64,000 nt of DNA, taken from Iamia sp035765045. Its GTDB lineage: Bacteria; Actinomycetota; Acidimicrobiia; Acidimicrobiales; Iamiaceae. The position numbers and the translations under genes were made by a program. The notes below the pieces were generated by a model. That model searched no databases. It saw nothing but the letters and a program-made list of their open reading frames with translations, and was not told where the DNA came from. Position 1 is the stretch's first letter. The number at the start of each line of letters is the position of its first letter. This document shows positions 9,405 to 18,325 of this stretch, one piece after another. The DNA is taken from the NCBI GenBank assembly GCA_035765045.1, contig DASTYI010000067.1:23414-87413 (forward strand), written 5' to 3'.

Positions 9405-10345
9405 ACGACGCCGATGCCTACGCCGAGGTCCGCCGCCTCGGCCGCGAGCTGTCGAACTGGGGTCGCTGGGGCGACGACGACGAGCTCGGCACCCTCAACC
9501 TGGTCGACGACGCCGCCATCCGCCGCGGCGCCGCCTGCGTGCGCGAGGGCGTCGGGTTCTCGCTCGCCCTCCCGCTGGGGGCCGCCGGCCCCCACACCAA
9601 CCGCGACGTGGGCCGCTTCAACCCGCACCACTACATGACCGCCGTCGGCACCCCGGTGCCGACGTCGCCGTTCTTCCACTTCTCCGACGACGTGGTGGTG
9701 ATGCCGCTCAACGCCGCCACCCAGTGGGACTCGCTGGCCCACGTGCACTACGAGGGCCTGCTCTACAACGGCCGCCCGGCGTCGGAGGCGCTGACCGTCG
9801 ACGGGGCCCTGCGCAACGGCATCGACCGGGCCGCGACGCACCCCTTCGCCACGCGAGCCGTGCTCGTCGATGTGGCCCGCGCCCGCGGCGTCGAGCGCCT
9901 CGCCCCGGGTACGGCCGTCGACGGCGACGACCTCGACGAGGTGCTCGCGGCCACGGGTGTCGAGGTCGTGCCCGGCGACGTGCTCCTGGTGCGCACCGGG
10001 CACCTCCGGACCTTCACCGTGGACGGGGACCGCGAGGCCTACAACGGCGCCTCGCCCGGCCTGGGCCTCGGGTCGGCCCGCTGGCTCCGCGACCACGACG
10101 TGGCCGCCGTCGCCACCGACACGGTCACCGTCGAGGTCACCCCCAGCGAGGACGGCGCGACCATCTGCCCGCTCCACCTCGTCGCCATCCGCGACATGGG
10201 CCTGCTGCTCGGCGAGATGTGGGACCTCGAGGCCCTCGCCGCCCACTGCGCGGCCGCCGGCCGCTGGGACGTGCAGCTGGTGGCCCCGCCGCTCCCCTTC
10301 GTCGGCGGCATCAGCTCCCCGCTCAACCCCCTCGCCCTGCTCTAG
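9401..10345 (+). CDS. Cyclase family protein (kynurenine-formamidase fold)
   Basis: A 314-residue member of the cyclase family (PF04199), which holds metal-dependent hydrolases such as bacterial kynurenine formamidase and isatin hydrolase. The usual H-x-G-T-H-x-D-x-x-x-H metal motif appears as T107-Q-W-D110-S-L-A-H114: the Asp and last His are kept but the first H-x-x-x-H part is changed, as in one longer subgroup of the family. The GTG start overlaps the transporter stop by 4 bases. A role in opening a lactone, lactam or cyclic amide ring would fit the neighbouring oxygenases, but that is inference. Confidence 0.82.
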   Translation: MNDADAYAEVRRLGRELSNWGRWGDDDELGTLNLVDDAAIRRGAACVREGVGFSLALPLGAAGPHTNRDVGRFNPHHYMTAVGTPVPTSPFFHFSDDVVVMPLNAATQWDSLAHVHYEGLLYNGRPASEALTVDGALRNGIDRAATHPFATRAVLVDVARARGVERLAPGTAVDGDDLDEVLAATGVEVVPGDVLLVRTGHLRTFTVDGDREAYNGASPGLGLGSARWLRDHDVAAVATDTVTVEVTPSEDGATICPLHLVAIRDMGLLLGEMWDLEALAAHCAAAGRWDVQLVAPPLPFVGGISSPLNPLALL

Positions 10346-10361
10346 CCCCAGGAGGCACACC

Positions 10362-10934
10362 ATGGACGTCGACCGCTACCGCGCCGAGGGGGTCCGCCGC
10401 GTCGTCACCGCGGTGGGCGAGGACGGGAAGGGCCACGTCGTCATCGACGACGTGGCCCCCTCGATCTTCGCCTTCGCGTCCGAGCCGAGCTTCCGCCAGG
10501 ACGACGTGTGGGTGACGACCTTCCCGGCCGACCCGGCGGGTCCGGACCTGGTCACCCGGACCGGGCCCGTCCCGCTGGAGCCGCCGCCGGGCGGGACCAT
10601 CTTCCGCCTGGCCATCCTCCCGCCCGACGAGCGCATGGCCGAGCTCACCGCCGATCCGGCGTTCATGGCCGAGATGGCCGAGGTCTACGACGGTGGCGAC
10701 GCCCACGACGCCGACGAGTTCCAGTACCACCGCAGCGACACGATCGACTACGTGCAGGTCCTCGACGGCGAGCTGGTCCTCGAGCTGGACTCGGGTGAGG
10801 AGGTCACCCTCCGCCGGGGCGACTGCGTCGTCCAGCGGGGCACCAACCACGCCTGGCGCAACCGGTCGGGCCGGCCGGTCGTGGTCTCCTCCGTGCTGGT
10901 CAGCACCCGTCCCGTCGAGCCGTCCGATGGCTGA
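10362..10934 (+). CDS. Cupin domain protein
   Basis: A 190-residue protein whose C-terminal half is a single cupin barrel: motif 1 is represented by FQYHRSDTIDYVQVLDGE and motif 2 by GDCVVQRGTNHAW. Only part of the two-His/Glu metal set is present, so a binding rather than dioxygenase role is possible. The N-terminal half (about 90 residues) I do not recognise beyond its link to cupins. A near-perfect AGGAGG (10350-10355) lies 6 bases before the ATG, the best ribosome-binding site in this operon. Its 3' end overlaps livG by 8 bases. Such cupins in catabolic clusters often act as isomerases or product-binding proteins; function uncertain. Confidence 0.78.
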   Translation: MDVDRYRAEGVRRVVTAVGEDGKGHVVIDDVAPSIFAFASEPSFRQDDVWVTTFPADPAGPDLVTRTGPVPLEPPPGGTIFRLAILPPDERMAELTADPAFMAEMAEVYDGGDAHDADEFQYHRSDTIDYVQVLDGELVLELDSGEEVTLRRGDCVVQRGTNHAWRNRSGRPVVVSSVLVSTRPVEPSDG

Positions 10935-11715
10935 CGGCCCCCCGCCGGCGCTGGAGGCCGCCCACCTGACCGTCCGCTTCGGCGGTGTCCGGGCCCTCGA
11001 CGAGGTCGACCTGGCGGTGGCGCCGGGGAGCGCGTGCGGCCTCCTCGGCCCCAACGGGGCAGGGAAGACGACGCTGTTCGACTGCCTGTCGGGCGTCCGC
11101 CGGCCCTCCGCCGGCCGGGTGCTGCTCGACGGCGCCGACGTCACCCGTCGCTCCCCGACCTGGCGGGCCCGCCAGGGGTTGCGGCGGACGTTCCAGCGCC
11201 AGCAGACCTTCGGGTCGCTGACGGTGGAGGAGAACGTCCTGGTGGCGACCGAGTGGCACGGCGGTGGGGGCGGGCCGCTGGCCGACGCCGTCGCCGCCCC
11301 CACCCGGCGCCGTCGCGAGCGGGAGCGACGGGCGGCCGCCGCCGACGCCCTCGAGCTGTGCGGCCTCACCGCGCTGCGGGACCGCCCGGCCGGCTGGCTG
11401 CCCATCGGCACGGCGCGGCTGGTCGAGCTGGCCCGGACCCTGGTCGACCGGCCGCGCGTCCTCCTGCTCGACGAGCCCACCTCGGGGCTCGACGAGCAGG
11501 AGGTGGCGCGGGTCGCCGACGTCCTCCGGCAGGTGCGCGCCGACGTCGGCTGCGCGGTGGTGCTGGTCGAGCACGACGTCGACTTCGTGGTCGCCGCCTG
11601 CGACCGCATCGTCGTGCTCGACCAGGGCCGGGTGATCGCCCACGGCTCGCCGGCGGAGATCCAGGCCGACCCGGCCGTCCGGGCCGTCTACCTCGGGACC
11701 GAGGTGGCATCGTGA
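10927..11715 (+). CDS. LivG-type ABC transporter ATP-binding protein
   Basis: A 262-residue ATPase with Walker A GPNGAGKTT (residues 41-49), Q-loop region FQRQQTF, a LivG-style signature LPIGTARLVELAR in place of LSGGQ, and Walker B VLLLDEPTSGLD, followed by the H-loop VEHD. The long insert between Q-loop and signature is typical of LivG. It completes the importer made by the LivK lipoprotein (5273) and the LivH-M-F fusion (6606), even though two enzyme genes separate them. It overlaps the cupin gene by 8 bases and the next gene by 4 bases. Confidence 0.9.
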   Translation: MADGPPPALEAAHLTVRFGGVRALDEVDLAVAPGSACGLLGPNGAGKTTLFDCLSGVRRPSAGRVLLDGADVTRRSPTWRARQGLRRTFQRQQTFGSLTVEENVLVATEWHGGGGGPLADAVAAPTRRRRERERRAAAADALELCGLTALRDRPAGWLPIGTARLVELARTLVDRPRVLLLDEPTSGLDEQEVARVADVLRQVRADVGCAVVLVEHDVDFVVAACDRIVVLDQGRVIAHGSPAEIQADPAVRAVYLGTEVAS

Positions 11716-12665
11716 CGGCGACCCCGGCCCGGCTCTTCTCCGACGACGAGCTGGCCGCCCTGGCCCTGTCCCCGCGGGCGCAGCTCCAGGCCCACCTGGG
11801 GGCGGGCGACGCCGCCGCCGCGGCGGCCGTGGTGGCCGATCTCGAGACCGAGCTGGGTCGTCAGATCGACCGCTACACCCACTGGATCAGCACCCTCTTC
11901 GCCCACGCCGCCGAGCGCCACGGCCCGTCGGGCTCCGCCGCCCTGGTCCACGCCACGCGCGAGATGTTCCTCCGCCACCCCGACCCGGGCGTCGCCGGGC
12001 CGGACCTGCCCGAGACGGTGGCGCCGGCGGTGGCCACGGCGGCGCGGGCCGGCGACCCGGGGGCGGCCCTCGACCGGTTCGACGCCGCCGTCGACCACTG
12101 GCGACGGCTCGTCGACCTCTACCGGGACTGGATCTCGGCGCTGCTGTCGGACCTGTACCGGCGGCACGGACCCGACGAGCTGGAGGCGGCCCACCGGCGG
12201 GTCGGGGAGGCGACGATGCGGGTCCTGACGGCGACGATCGACGGCCCGCCCCGCGACCTCGTGATCGGGCTGGTCACCCTGCTCAAGGCCCACTTCTCCG
12301 AGGTCGAGCTGGCCGAGGACGACGACGTCGTGACGATCGTGCAGGACCCGTGCGGGACGTGCGGGCGGCAGGTGGCCCAGGGGCGCCACGGCCCCCCGCT
12401 CGACCTCGCCGTGGTCGAGGAGCGCCACGCCGTCACCTGGGGCCGCGGGGCCACCACCGCCTACCGGACCCACGTGCCGATCTGGCACGTCGCCCTGGCC
12501 ACCGAGCTCCTCGGCGCGCCCTGGCCGGTCAACCAGTGCCCCACCGGCCTGGTCGCCGGGCCCTGCCGCATCCTGCTCTACAAGGACCCCCGCCACCCGG
12601 CGGCCAGCGCCGGGATCCCCGGTGGCGGGCCGACCCCCGACCTCGAACGGGAGACCACGCCATGA
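11712..12665 (+). CDS. Unrecognised protein with internal repeat and four cysteines
   Basis: A 317-residue protein I cannot assign. The first two thirds are helical and contain an internal duplication: the segment around W58-I-S to H70-G-P recurs around W140-I-S to H152-G-P with the same 12-residue spacing and an offset of 82 residues. The C-terminal third has C214-x-x-C217, then C276 and C285 in QCP and GPC contexts, plus conserved-looking aromatic and His residues (IWHVALATE). Four cysteines suggest a metal or Fe-S site, or a structural disulfide; this is inference. It sits between livG and the second MmgE/PrpD gene with 4-base overlaps at both ends, so it is co-translated with the pathway. 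No signal peptide or membrane segment is visible. Confidence 0.75.
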   Translation: MTATPARLFSDDELAALALSPRAQLQAHLGAGDAAAAAAVVADLETELGRQIDRYTHWISTLFAHAAERHGPSGSAALVHATREMFLRHPDPGVAGPDLPETVAPAVATAARAGDPGAALDRFDAAVDHWRRLVDLYRDWISALLSDLYRRHGPDELEAAHRRVGEATMRVLTATIDGPPRDLVIGLVTLLKAHFSEVELAEDDDVVTIVQDPCGTCGRQVAQGRHGPPLDLAVVEERHAVTWGRGATTAYRTHVPIWHVALATELLGAPWPVNQCPTGLVAGPCRILLYKDPRHPAASAGIPGGGPTPDLERETTP

Positions 12666-14050
12666 CGCCGAGCGCATCACCCGGGACCGCCACCCGCGCC
12701 CTGATCGACTGGGCCGCCACCGCGACCCTCGACGACATCCCCGAGGCCACCCGTGAGCGCACCAAGGGGCTCCTGCTCAAGACGGTCGCCTCGGCGGTCA
12801 TCGGGGCCCGGGAGCCCTTCGGGTCGCAGCTCTCCCGCCACGGCGCCCGCACCGCCGGGGTCGCCCAGGCCAGCGTGATCGGCGGCGGCTACCGCACCAG
12901 CGTCGAGGGCGCCGCCCTCGTCAACGGCACGTTGGCCCACCAGACCGAGTCCGAGGACTGCTACTTCACCCGCGACACGCGCGAGTCGGCGTCGACGGTG
13001 TGGATCTTCCCGGCGGTCCTCAGCGCCGCCGAGCACGCCCGTGTGCCGGGGGGCGAGGTCGTCAGCGCCTGCGTCGTCGCCTTCGAGCTGGCGTCGCGGA
13101 TGCTCGAGGCCAGCCCGACCCTCGGCTCGGTGCGCGGCATCAACACCGCCAGCTGGTTCGGGGCCCCGGCGGCGGCCGCCGGGGTGGCCCGCGTCCTCGG
13201 CCTCGACGCCGACCGGCTCGGCCACGCCATGAGCATCGCCCTGTCGCAGTCGTCGGGGCTGGGCCACCAGACCGGCTACGACGCCCACAAGCTGGAGGCC
13301 GGCCACGCCTGCCGGGCCGGGGTGCTCTCGGCCGCCCTGGCCTGGGAGGGCGCCACCGGGGCGCCCGACTTCCTCGACACCGGCCTGGCCTTCGCGCCCG
13401 TCCGGCCCGACGGCCTGCTCCGGCCCGAGCGACTGGCCCGGGGCCTGGGGTCGGCGCCGTTCTTCGTCGACCAGGTCGAGTACAAGAAGTACCCGGCCTG
13501 CGGCATGCTCCACGCCTCGGTCGACGCCCTGGTCGAGATCGTCGCCACCGAGGGCCTCGCCGCCGAGGAGGTGGCGTCGATCCGGGTCGAGGTCGACCCC
13601 ATCGCCGCCGAGTACTGCGACCGGCCTCACCCGACCACGATCGACGGCGCCCGGTTCAGCTACTCCTTCGCCCTGGCCTCGGTGCTCCTCGACGGCCGCG
13701 TCGGCTACGACACCTACCGGGAGGAGGCGCTGGTCGACCCGGTCCGCTCCCGCCTCCAGGACGTGGTGACGGTCGTCGGCGACCCCGTCGACCCGCCCAA
13801 GGACAACGGGGCCCGGCTCCACATCACCCGCACCGACGGGCGGGAGATCCACCGCGAGGTCGACCGCTTCCTGGGCCACCCCAGCTCGCCGATCCCGGTG
13901 CCCACCCTGGTGGACCTCCTCGCCCGGGACCTCGAGCCGCACCTCGCCCCCGGCCCGCGGGACGAGCTGGTCGAGGTGCTGGGCGACCTCGACCGCCAGC
14001 CCGACCTCGACCGCCTCTTCGCCCTCGTGTGCGACCCGCAGCGCCCGTGA
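12662..14050 (+). CDS. MmgE/PrpD family protein (full length)
   Basis: A 462-residue MmgE/PrpD protein, the usual family length. The N-terminal helical domain contains LVNGTLAHQTESED and the central part carries SIALSQSSGLGHQTGYDAHKLEAGH. It is closely similar to the truncated protein at the left window edge and opens the second MmgE/PrpD-LLM-LLM cassette. The family performs dehydration, decarboxylation or epimerisation of small acids; the exact reaction here is unknown. The ATG start overlaps the upstream stop (ATGA), and its stop overlaps the next GTG start. Confidence 0.88.
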   Translation: MTPSASPGTATRALIDWAATATLDDIPEATRERTKGLLLKTVASAVIGAREPFGSQLSRHGARTAGVAQASVIGGGYRTSVEGAALVNGTLAHQTESEDCYFTRDTRESASTVWIFPAVLSAAEHARVPGGEVVSACVVAFELASRMLEASPTLGSVRGINTASWFGAPAAAAGVARVLGLDADRLGHAMSIALSQSSGLGHQTGYDAHKLEAGHACRAGVLSAALAWEGATGAPDFLDTGLAFAPVRPDGLLRPERLARGLGSAPFFVDQVEYKKYPACGMLHASVDALVEIVATEGLAAEEVASIRVEVDPIAAEYCDRPHPTTIDGARFSYSFALASVLLDGRVGYDTYREEALVDPVRSRLQDVVTVVGDPVDPPKDNGARLHITRTDGREIHREVDRFLGHPSSPIPVPTLVDLLARDLEPHLAPGPRDELVEVLGDLDRQPDLDRLFALVCDPQRP

Positions 14051-15063
14051 GCCCGCCCGCCAGCCTGCTGCGGTTCAACCTGGCCTCGCCCGACACGGGC
14101 CCGGGGGAGCGGGCCCGCCTGGCCGCGACGATGCGCGCCATGGTCGCCGCGGCCGACGCCGCCGGGGTGGCCGAGGTGACCGTCAGCGAGCACCACGTCA
14201 CCCGCAACCGATCCCTGTCGTCGCCGATCGTGGCGGCCGCCATCGCCCTGGCGTCGTCGCGTCGGGTGCCGGTCAGCATCTCGGCGCTCCTCCTGCCCCT
14301 CTACGACCCCGTCCGGGTCGCCCTCGACCTGGCCGCCCTGGAGGAGGCGTTCCCCGGGCGGCTGCGCGTCGTCGCCGCCCTCGGGTACCGGCCCGAGGAG
14401 TACGCCCTCCACGGCCGGGACTTCGCCGCTCGCGGCGCCCTGCTCGACGCCGCCCTCGCCACCGTCCTGGCCACCTGGCGCGCCGCGCCCACCGACGACG
14501 TGGCCCCTGTCGTCCCGGCGTCGGCCCCGGCACGGTTCCTGGCCGTCGGCGGCCAGAGCTGGGCCGCCGCCCGCCGGGCCGTGCGCCACGGCCTCCCCTT
14601 CGCCCCTCGCGCCCACCTCCCGGAGCTGGAGGCCACCTACCGGGAGCTCTGCGGGGCGGCCGGACGCCAGCCGGACTGCTGGTCGCCGGCCGCCCACTTC
14701 TTCCAGGTCCACGTGGCCGAGGATCCCGACGCCACCTGGCCCCGGGTCGCCCGGCACTACCTGGACGATGCCGCCGAGTACGCCCGCTGGCAGGGCGACG
14801 GGCCCCGCTCGCCGGTGTACAGCGCGGCGCGCGGCGCCGAGGAGCTGCGGCGCTCCGGCGCCGTCCGCGTGCTGACGCCGGCGGCGTGCCTGGACCTGGC
14901 CGCCGCCCACCCCGGCTCCACCCTCTGCCTCCACCCCCTCGCCGGCGGCATGCCCGACGACGAGGCGTGGTCCAGCGTCCAGCTGTTCCTCGACCACGTC
15001 CTCCCGGGGCTCGCCCCGGCCCCCCCGTCCCCCCTCGACCGACCCCAGGAGACCACCCCATGA
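14047..15063 (+). CDS. LLM class flavin-dependent oxidoreductase A2
   Basis: A 338-residue luciferase-like protein with SEHHVTRNRSLSSP near residue 44, PVSISALLLPLYDPVRVALDLAALEEAFPGR and a GYRPEEY segment, corresponding to the GYQPGEF of A1 (2929). It is shorter and more divergent than the other LLM proteins of the cluster, as expected for a non-catalytic beta-like partner (inference). The GTG start overlaps the MmgE/PrpD stop, and the stop overlaps the start of LLM B2, so the pair is likely co-translated and may form a heterodimer. Confidence 0.8.
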   Translation: MSPPASLLRFNLASPDTGPGERARLAATMRAMVAAADAAGVAEVTVSEHHVTRNRSLSSPIVAAAIALASSRRVPVSISALLLPLYDPVRVALDLAALEEAFPGRLRVVAALGYRPEEYALHGRDFAARGALLDAALATVLATWRAAPTDDVAPVVPASAPARFLAVGGQSWAAARRAVRHGLPFAPRAHLPELEATYRELCGAAGRQPDCWSPAAHFFQVHVAEDPDATWPRVARHYLDDAAEYARWQGDGPRSPVYSAARGAEELRRSGAVRVLTPAACLDLAAAHPGSTLCLHPLAGGMPDDEAWSSVQLFLDHVLPGLAPAPPSPLDRPQETTP

Positions 15064-16175
15064 CCCACGCAGGAGCGATCGGCCCCGGCTTCACCTTCGG
15101 CCTCAGCGGCCTGTCGGCCCACGCCGACGGCACCACCCCCGCCGACTACGGCCGGGCCCTGCGGGCCGTGGTCGACCAGGCGGTGCTGGCCGAGGAGCTC
15201 GGCCTCGACGCCGCCTGGGTGTGCGAGCACCACTTCACCGACTCGGGCTACCTGCCGGCGCCGTTCGTCGCCCTCGCCGCCCTGGGGGAGCGGACCGAGC
15301 GCATCACGCTGGGCACCGACGTGATGCTCGCCTCGATGTGGGACCCGGTCCGCTTCGCCGAGGAGGCCGCCGTCGCCGACCAGCTGAGCGGGGGCCGCCT
15401 GGTGCTCGCCCTGGGCCTGGGCTACCGGGACGTCGAGTTCGAGGGCCTCGGCCTGCACCGCCGTGACCGGGTGGCCCGCCTCACCGAGTGCGTGCGGGTG
15501 CTGCGCCAGGCCGCGACCGGGACGGTCTCGGGCGTCGGGCTGCTGGCCGAGGGGGAGGCGCTGCCCATCTCGCCCCTCCCCGCCCAGGACGGGGGGGTGC
15601 CGGTGTGGGGCGGGGGCAAGGCCGAGGGTGCGGTGCGCCGCGCCCGCCGGATCGGCGACGGCTACTTCGCCTCGCTCATGAGCCCCGCCGGGCTGGAGCG
15701 GCGCATCGGCTGGCTGCACGAGACGGGCCCGCTCGACGACCGGTTCGCCCTGGCCCAGACGACGCTGTGCTTCCTCGCGCCGACCGGGGCGTCGGACATC
15801 GCCGCCCCCGGGATGTCCCACCTCCAGGCCGAGAGCCGCCGCTGGGCGCGGGAGGGGGGCCAGGAGGTGGCCGACACGTGGCGGCCCGGCGACCCGTGGC
15901 AGGCGGCCACGCCCCGCGAGGACCTCTCCGAGGAGGAGCAGCTCACCCACGCCGTCATCGTGGGCGACCCCGACGAGTGCATCGCCCGGCTCACGCCCTA
16001 CGTCGAGACGCTGGCCCGGGCGCCCGGCGCGGGGCCCCGGCACCTGTCGGCCCGCCTGACCTACCCGACCATCTCGCCCGAGGACAACGAGCGCTCGATC
16101 CGCCTCTTCGCCACCGAGGTCGTCCCCGCCCTCCGCGCCGTCGCCGCCGCGGCCGCCCCCGCGCCGGTGGCCTGA
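15060..16175 (+). CDS. LLM class flavin-dependent oxidoreductase B2
   Basis: A 371-residue luciferase-like oxidoreductase, close paralogue of B1 (4051-5208): FTFGLSGL at the N-terminus, CEHHFTDSGYLPAPFVALAAL, GTDVMLASMWDPVRFAEEA and VWGGGKAEGAVRRARR. The ATG start lies in an ATGA overlap with A2. Last gene of the first + strand operon; its stop is 10 bases from the stop of the convergent dehydrogenase gene. It probably performs one of two related oxygenation steps; the presence of two A/B pairs suggests either two substrates or two successive oxidations. Confidence 0.83.
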   Translation: MTHAGAIGPGFTFGLSGLSAHADGTTPADYGRALRAVVDQAVLAEELGLDAAWVCEHHFTDSGYLPAPFVALAALGERTERITLGTDVMLASMWDPVRFAEEAAVADQLSGGRLVLALGLGYRDVEFEGLGLHRRDRVARLTECVRVLRQAATGTVSGVGLLAEGEALPISPLPAQDGGVPVWGGGKAEGAVRRARRIGDGYFASLMSPAGLERRIGWLHETGPLDDRFALAQTTLCFLAPTGASDIAAPGMSHLQAESRRWAREGGQEVADTWRPGDPWQAATPREDLSEEEQLTHAVIVGDPDECIARLTPYVETLARAPGAGPRHLSARLTYPTISPEDNERSIRLFATEVVPALRAVAAAAAPAPVA

Positions 16176-16185
16176 GCCGGGCCGG

Positions 16186-17058
16186 TCAGCGGTCCTCGAC
16201 GAGGCCCATGGCCCAGGCGAAGCGGTGGCGGGCCACCCGGCCCACCGGGACCTCGCAGCCGAGGTCGTCGGCCAGCTCGAAGGCGTCGTCGAGGTCCTTG
16301 TCGCCCAGGGCGACGGCCCAGCGCAGGCGGTCGAGCTCGGCCGGGTCGACGGTGGCCGGGTCGAGCGGGCGGGCCGAGCGGCGGCCGAGCACCACGTCGT
16401 GGTTGGTCGGCAGCCCCGAGGCCCGCACGTAGCGGGCGAACAGCTCGAGGTCGACGCCGGCCGAGGCGGCCAGGTCCATGCCCTCGTGGAGGGCGCACCA
16501 GATGCCGTACTGGGCCAGGTTGCGGGCCAGCTTGGCCGCCATGCCGGCGCCGCTCGGCCCACAGCAGATCACGTCGGAGGCGTAGGCCCGCAGCACGGGC
16601 TCGGCCCGGCGGACGGCCTCGGGGTCGCCGCCGACGACGCTCACCAGGTCGCCGGCGAGGGCCCGGTCGGGCCCGCCGCTGAGCCCGGCGTCCACCAGGT
16701 CGCAGCCGGCCGACCGGCACGCCTCGGCCAGGGCGACCACCGTCGACGGGGCCACGGTGGCGTGCAGGGCGACGACGGTGCCCGGCGCGGCGTGGGCGAG
16801 CACGCCGTCGGCGCCGGTGACCACCTCGACCGATTGGGCGTCGTCGCGGACGGCGACGCACACCACGGCGGCGTCGACGGCGGTGTCGCCCGGTCCGGTG
16901 GCGGCCCGGGCGCCGAGGCCGGCGGCCCCCGCCAGGGCCTCGGGCCGGGGGTCGTAGGCCGCCACCGGGTGGCCCACGGCGAGCAGGCGCTCGACCATGG
17001 CGCTGCCCAGGTTGCCCAGCCCGATGAAGCCGACGGCGACGGGGGCGCTCACGGCCAC
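16186..17058 (-). CDS. NAD(P)-dependent beta-hydroxyacid dehydrogenase-like protein
   Basis: A 290-residue protein of the 6-phosphogluconate/3-hydroxyisobutyrate dehydrogenase family. The N-terminal Rossmann motif is GFIGLGNLGSAM (residues 9-20), the substrate motif is DAGLSGG in place of the common DAPVSGG, and the catalytic lysine is in KLARNLAQY. The family oxidises beta-hydroxy acids or reduces imines. It overlaps the upstream P450 gene by 10 bases, so the two form one operon convergent with the LLM operon. An oxidoreductase acting after P450 hydroxylation is a plausible role. Confidence 0.85.
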   Translation of the reverse strand: MAVSAPVAVGFIGLGNLGSAMVERLLAVGHPVAAYDPRPEALAGAAGLGARAATGPGDTAVDAAVVCVAVRDDAQSVEVVTGADGVLAHAAPGTVVALHATVAPSTVVALAEACRSAGCDLVDAGLSGGPDRALAGDLVSVVGGDPEAVRRAEPVLRAYASDVICCGPSGAGMAAKLARNLAQYGIWCALHEGMDLAASAGVDLELFARYVRASGLPTNHDVVLGRRSARPLDPATVDPAELDRLRWAVALGDKDLDDAFELADDLGCEVPVGRVARHRFAWAMGLVEDR

Positions 17059-18254
17059 GCCCGGACGGTCACGTCGCGCCGGCCCCGCAGCGTGTCGGCC
17101 ACCCAGCGGGAGGTGCCGACCTCCTCGATGCGCCCGAACCGCGCCAGCAGCACCTGGAGCCCGACGGCGGCCTCGATGCGGGCGAGGTGGTTGCCCACGC
17201 AGTGGTGCGCCCCGAAGCCGAAGGCGAACTGGCGATCCACCGTGCGGCGGATGTCGAGCTCGTCGGGCCGATCGTGGCGGGCGGGGTCGCGGTTGGCGGA
17301 GAACAGCGAGAGGGTCACGTAGTCACCCTGGCGCAGGGGGACGCCGTCGAGGTCGAGGTCCTCCCGGGGGATGCGGGCGACGACGACGGCGGGCGGGTCG
17401 AGGCGCAGGAGCTCGTCGACCGCGCCCTCGGCCAGGTCCGGCTCGGCCCGCAGGGCGGCCAGCTGGTCGGGGTGGCTGAGGAGGCGCCAGACCCCGGTGC
17501 TCAGCAACGTCTGGGTGGTCTCGTGACCGGCGAAGACCAGCTGGATGGTGAGCATGATCAGCTCGCGCTGGGTGAGGCGGTCGCCCGCCTCCTCGGCCTG
17601 GATCAAGGTGGTGAGCAGGTCCTCGCCCGGGTGGGCCCGGCGATGGGCCACCACCTCGTCCACGTAGGCGGCGAAGTCGGTCGTGGCCTGGTCGGCGATC
17701 TCCTGCATCGACGTGGACGAGGCGCTCATGGCCTCGCCCAGCGTCGAGGACCAGCGCCCGACCCGCTCGGCGTCGACGTCCTCGATGCCGAGCAGCTCGC
17801 AGATGACGCGCAGGGGCAGGAGGCGGGCGAAGCGCCCGGTCAGGTCGAAGTCCTCGCCCGGCGTCACCTCGTCGCACAGGTCGTGGGCGACGCGGGTGGC
17901 CGTGTCCCGGAACCGGGCCACCGACCGGGGGGTGAAGGCCCGGCTGACGAGGGCCCGGAGCCGGGTGTGGTCCGGCGGGTCCATGTGGACCGTGGCGCTG
18001 CGGAACCAGTCGACGTACGGGCCCGGCGCCCACCCGGTCCGCTCCAGGAGCTCGGCGCTGGGCGCGCCCATGCGGGCGTCGGCCAGGGCCCGGTGGACGA
18101 GGTCGGCCCCCAGCAGCATCGTCCCCTCCGGCGTGGTGGTCCGCACCGCCCGGGTGCCCTGGCGCAGCAGCGGGCCGAGGACGGTCTCGGGCTCGGCCCA
18201 GACCTCCGGGCGCGCCGTGTCGACCGTCGGGAGGGTGGGGGCATCGCTCGTCAC
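17049..18254 (-). CDS. Cytochrome P450
   Basis: A 401-residue soluble bacterial P450. The I-helix oxygen-activation motif is A242-G-H-E-T-T247, the K-helix ExxR lies in DELLRLDP, and the heme loop FGFGAHHCVG puts the axial thiolate at Cys352. No membrane anchor is present. No classical ferredoxin or ferredoxin reductase gene adjoins it, so redox partners must come from elsewhere; the only Fe-S candidate in the cluster is the protein at 29242. A GGAGG lies 7 bases before the GTG start. It is divergent from the GntR regulator at 18326, which suggests shared control. Confidence 0.93.
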   Translation of the reverse strand: MTSDAPTLPTVDTARPEVWAEPETVLGPLLRQGTRAVRTTTPEGTMLLGADLVHRALADARMGAPSAELLERTGWAPGPYVDWFRSATVHMDPPDHTRLRALVSRAFTPRSVARFRDTATRVAHDLCDEVTPGEDFDLTGRFARLLPLRVICELLGIEDVDAERVGRWSSTLGEAMSASSTSMQEIADQATTDFAAYVDEVVAHRRAHPGEDLLTTLIQAEEAGDRLTQRELIMLTIQLVFAGHETTQTLLSTGVWRLLSHPDQLAALRAEPDLAEGAVDELLRLDPPAVVVARIPREDLDLDGVPLRQGDYVTLSLFSANRDPARHDRPDELDIRRTVDRQFAFGFGAHHCVGNHLARIEAAVGLQVLLARFGRIEEVGTSRWVADTLRGRRDVTVRAWP

Positions 18255-18296
18255 TGGGCGCCTCCGAGGCGTCTCGGCCGGCTCGGGGCTCGCCGG

Positions 18297-18325
18297 TTAG
18301 GAGTTGTGAGATTATGATGTTTTAG
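18297..18325 (+). promoter_or_regulatory. AT-rich divergent promoter, leaderless start of GntR gene
   Basis: In DNA that is otherwise extremely GC-rich, this stretch is AT-rich and carries TATGAT at 18313-18318, a near-consensus -10 box, ending 7 bases before the ATG at 18326. Transcription should start at or next to that ATG, giving a leaderless mRNA. No good -35 box is visible. The position between the P450 and GntR genes makes it a candidate operator for the FCD regulator. Confidence 0.6.
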
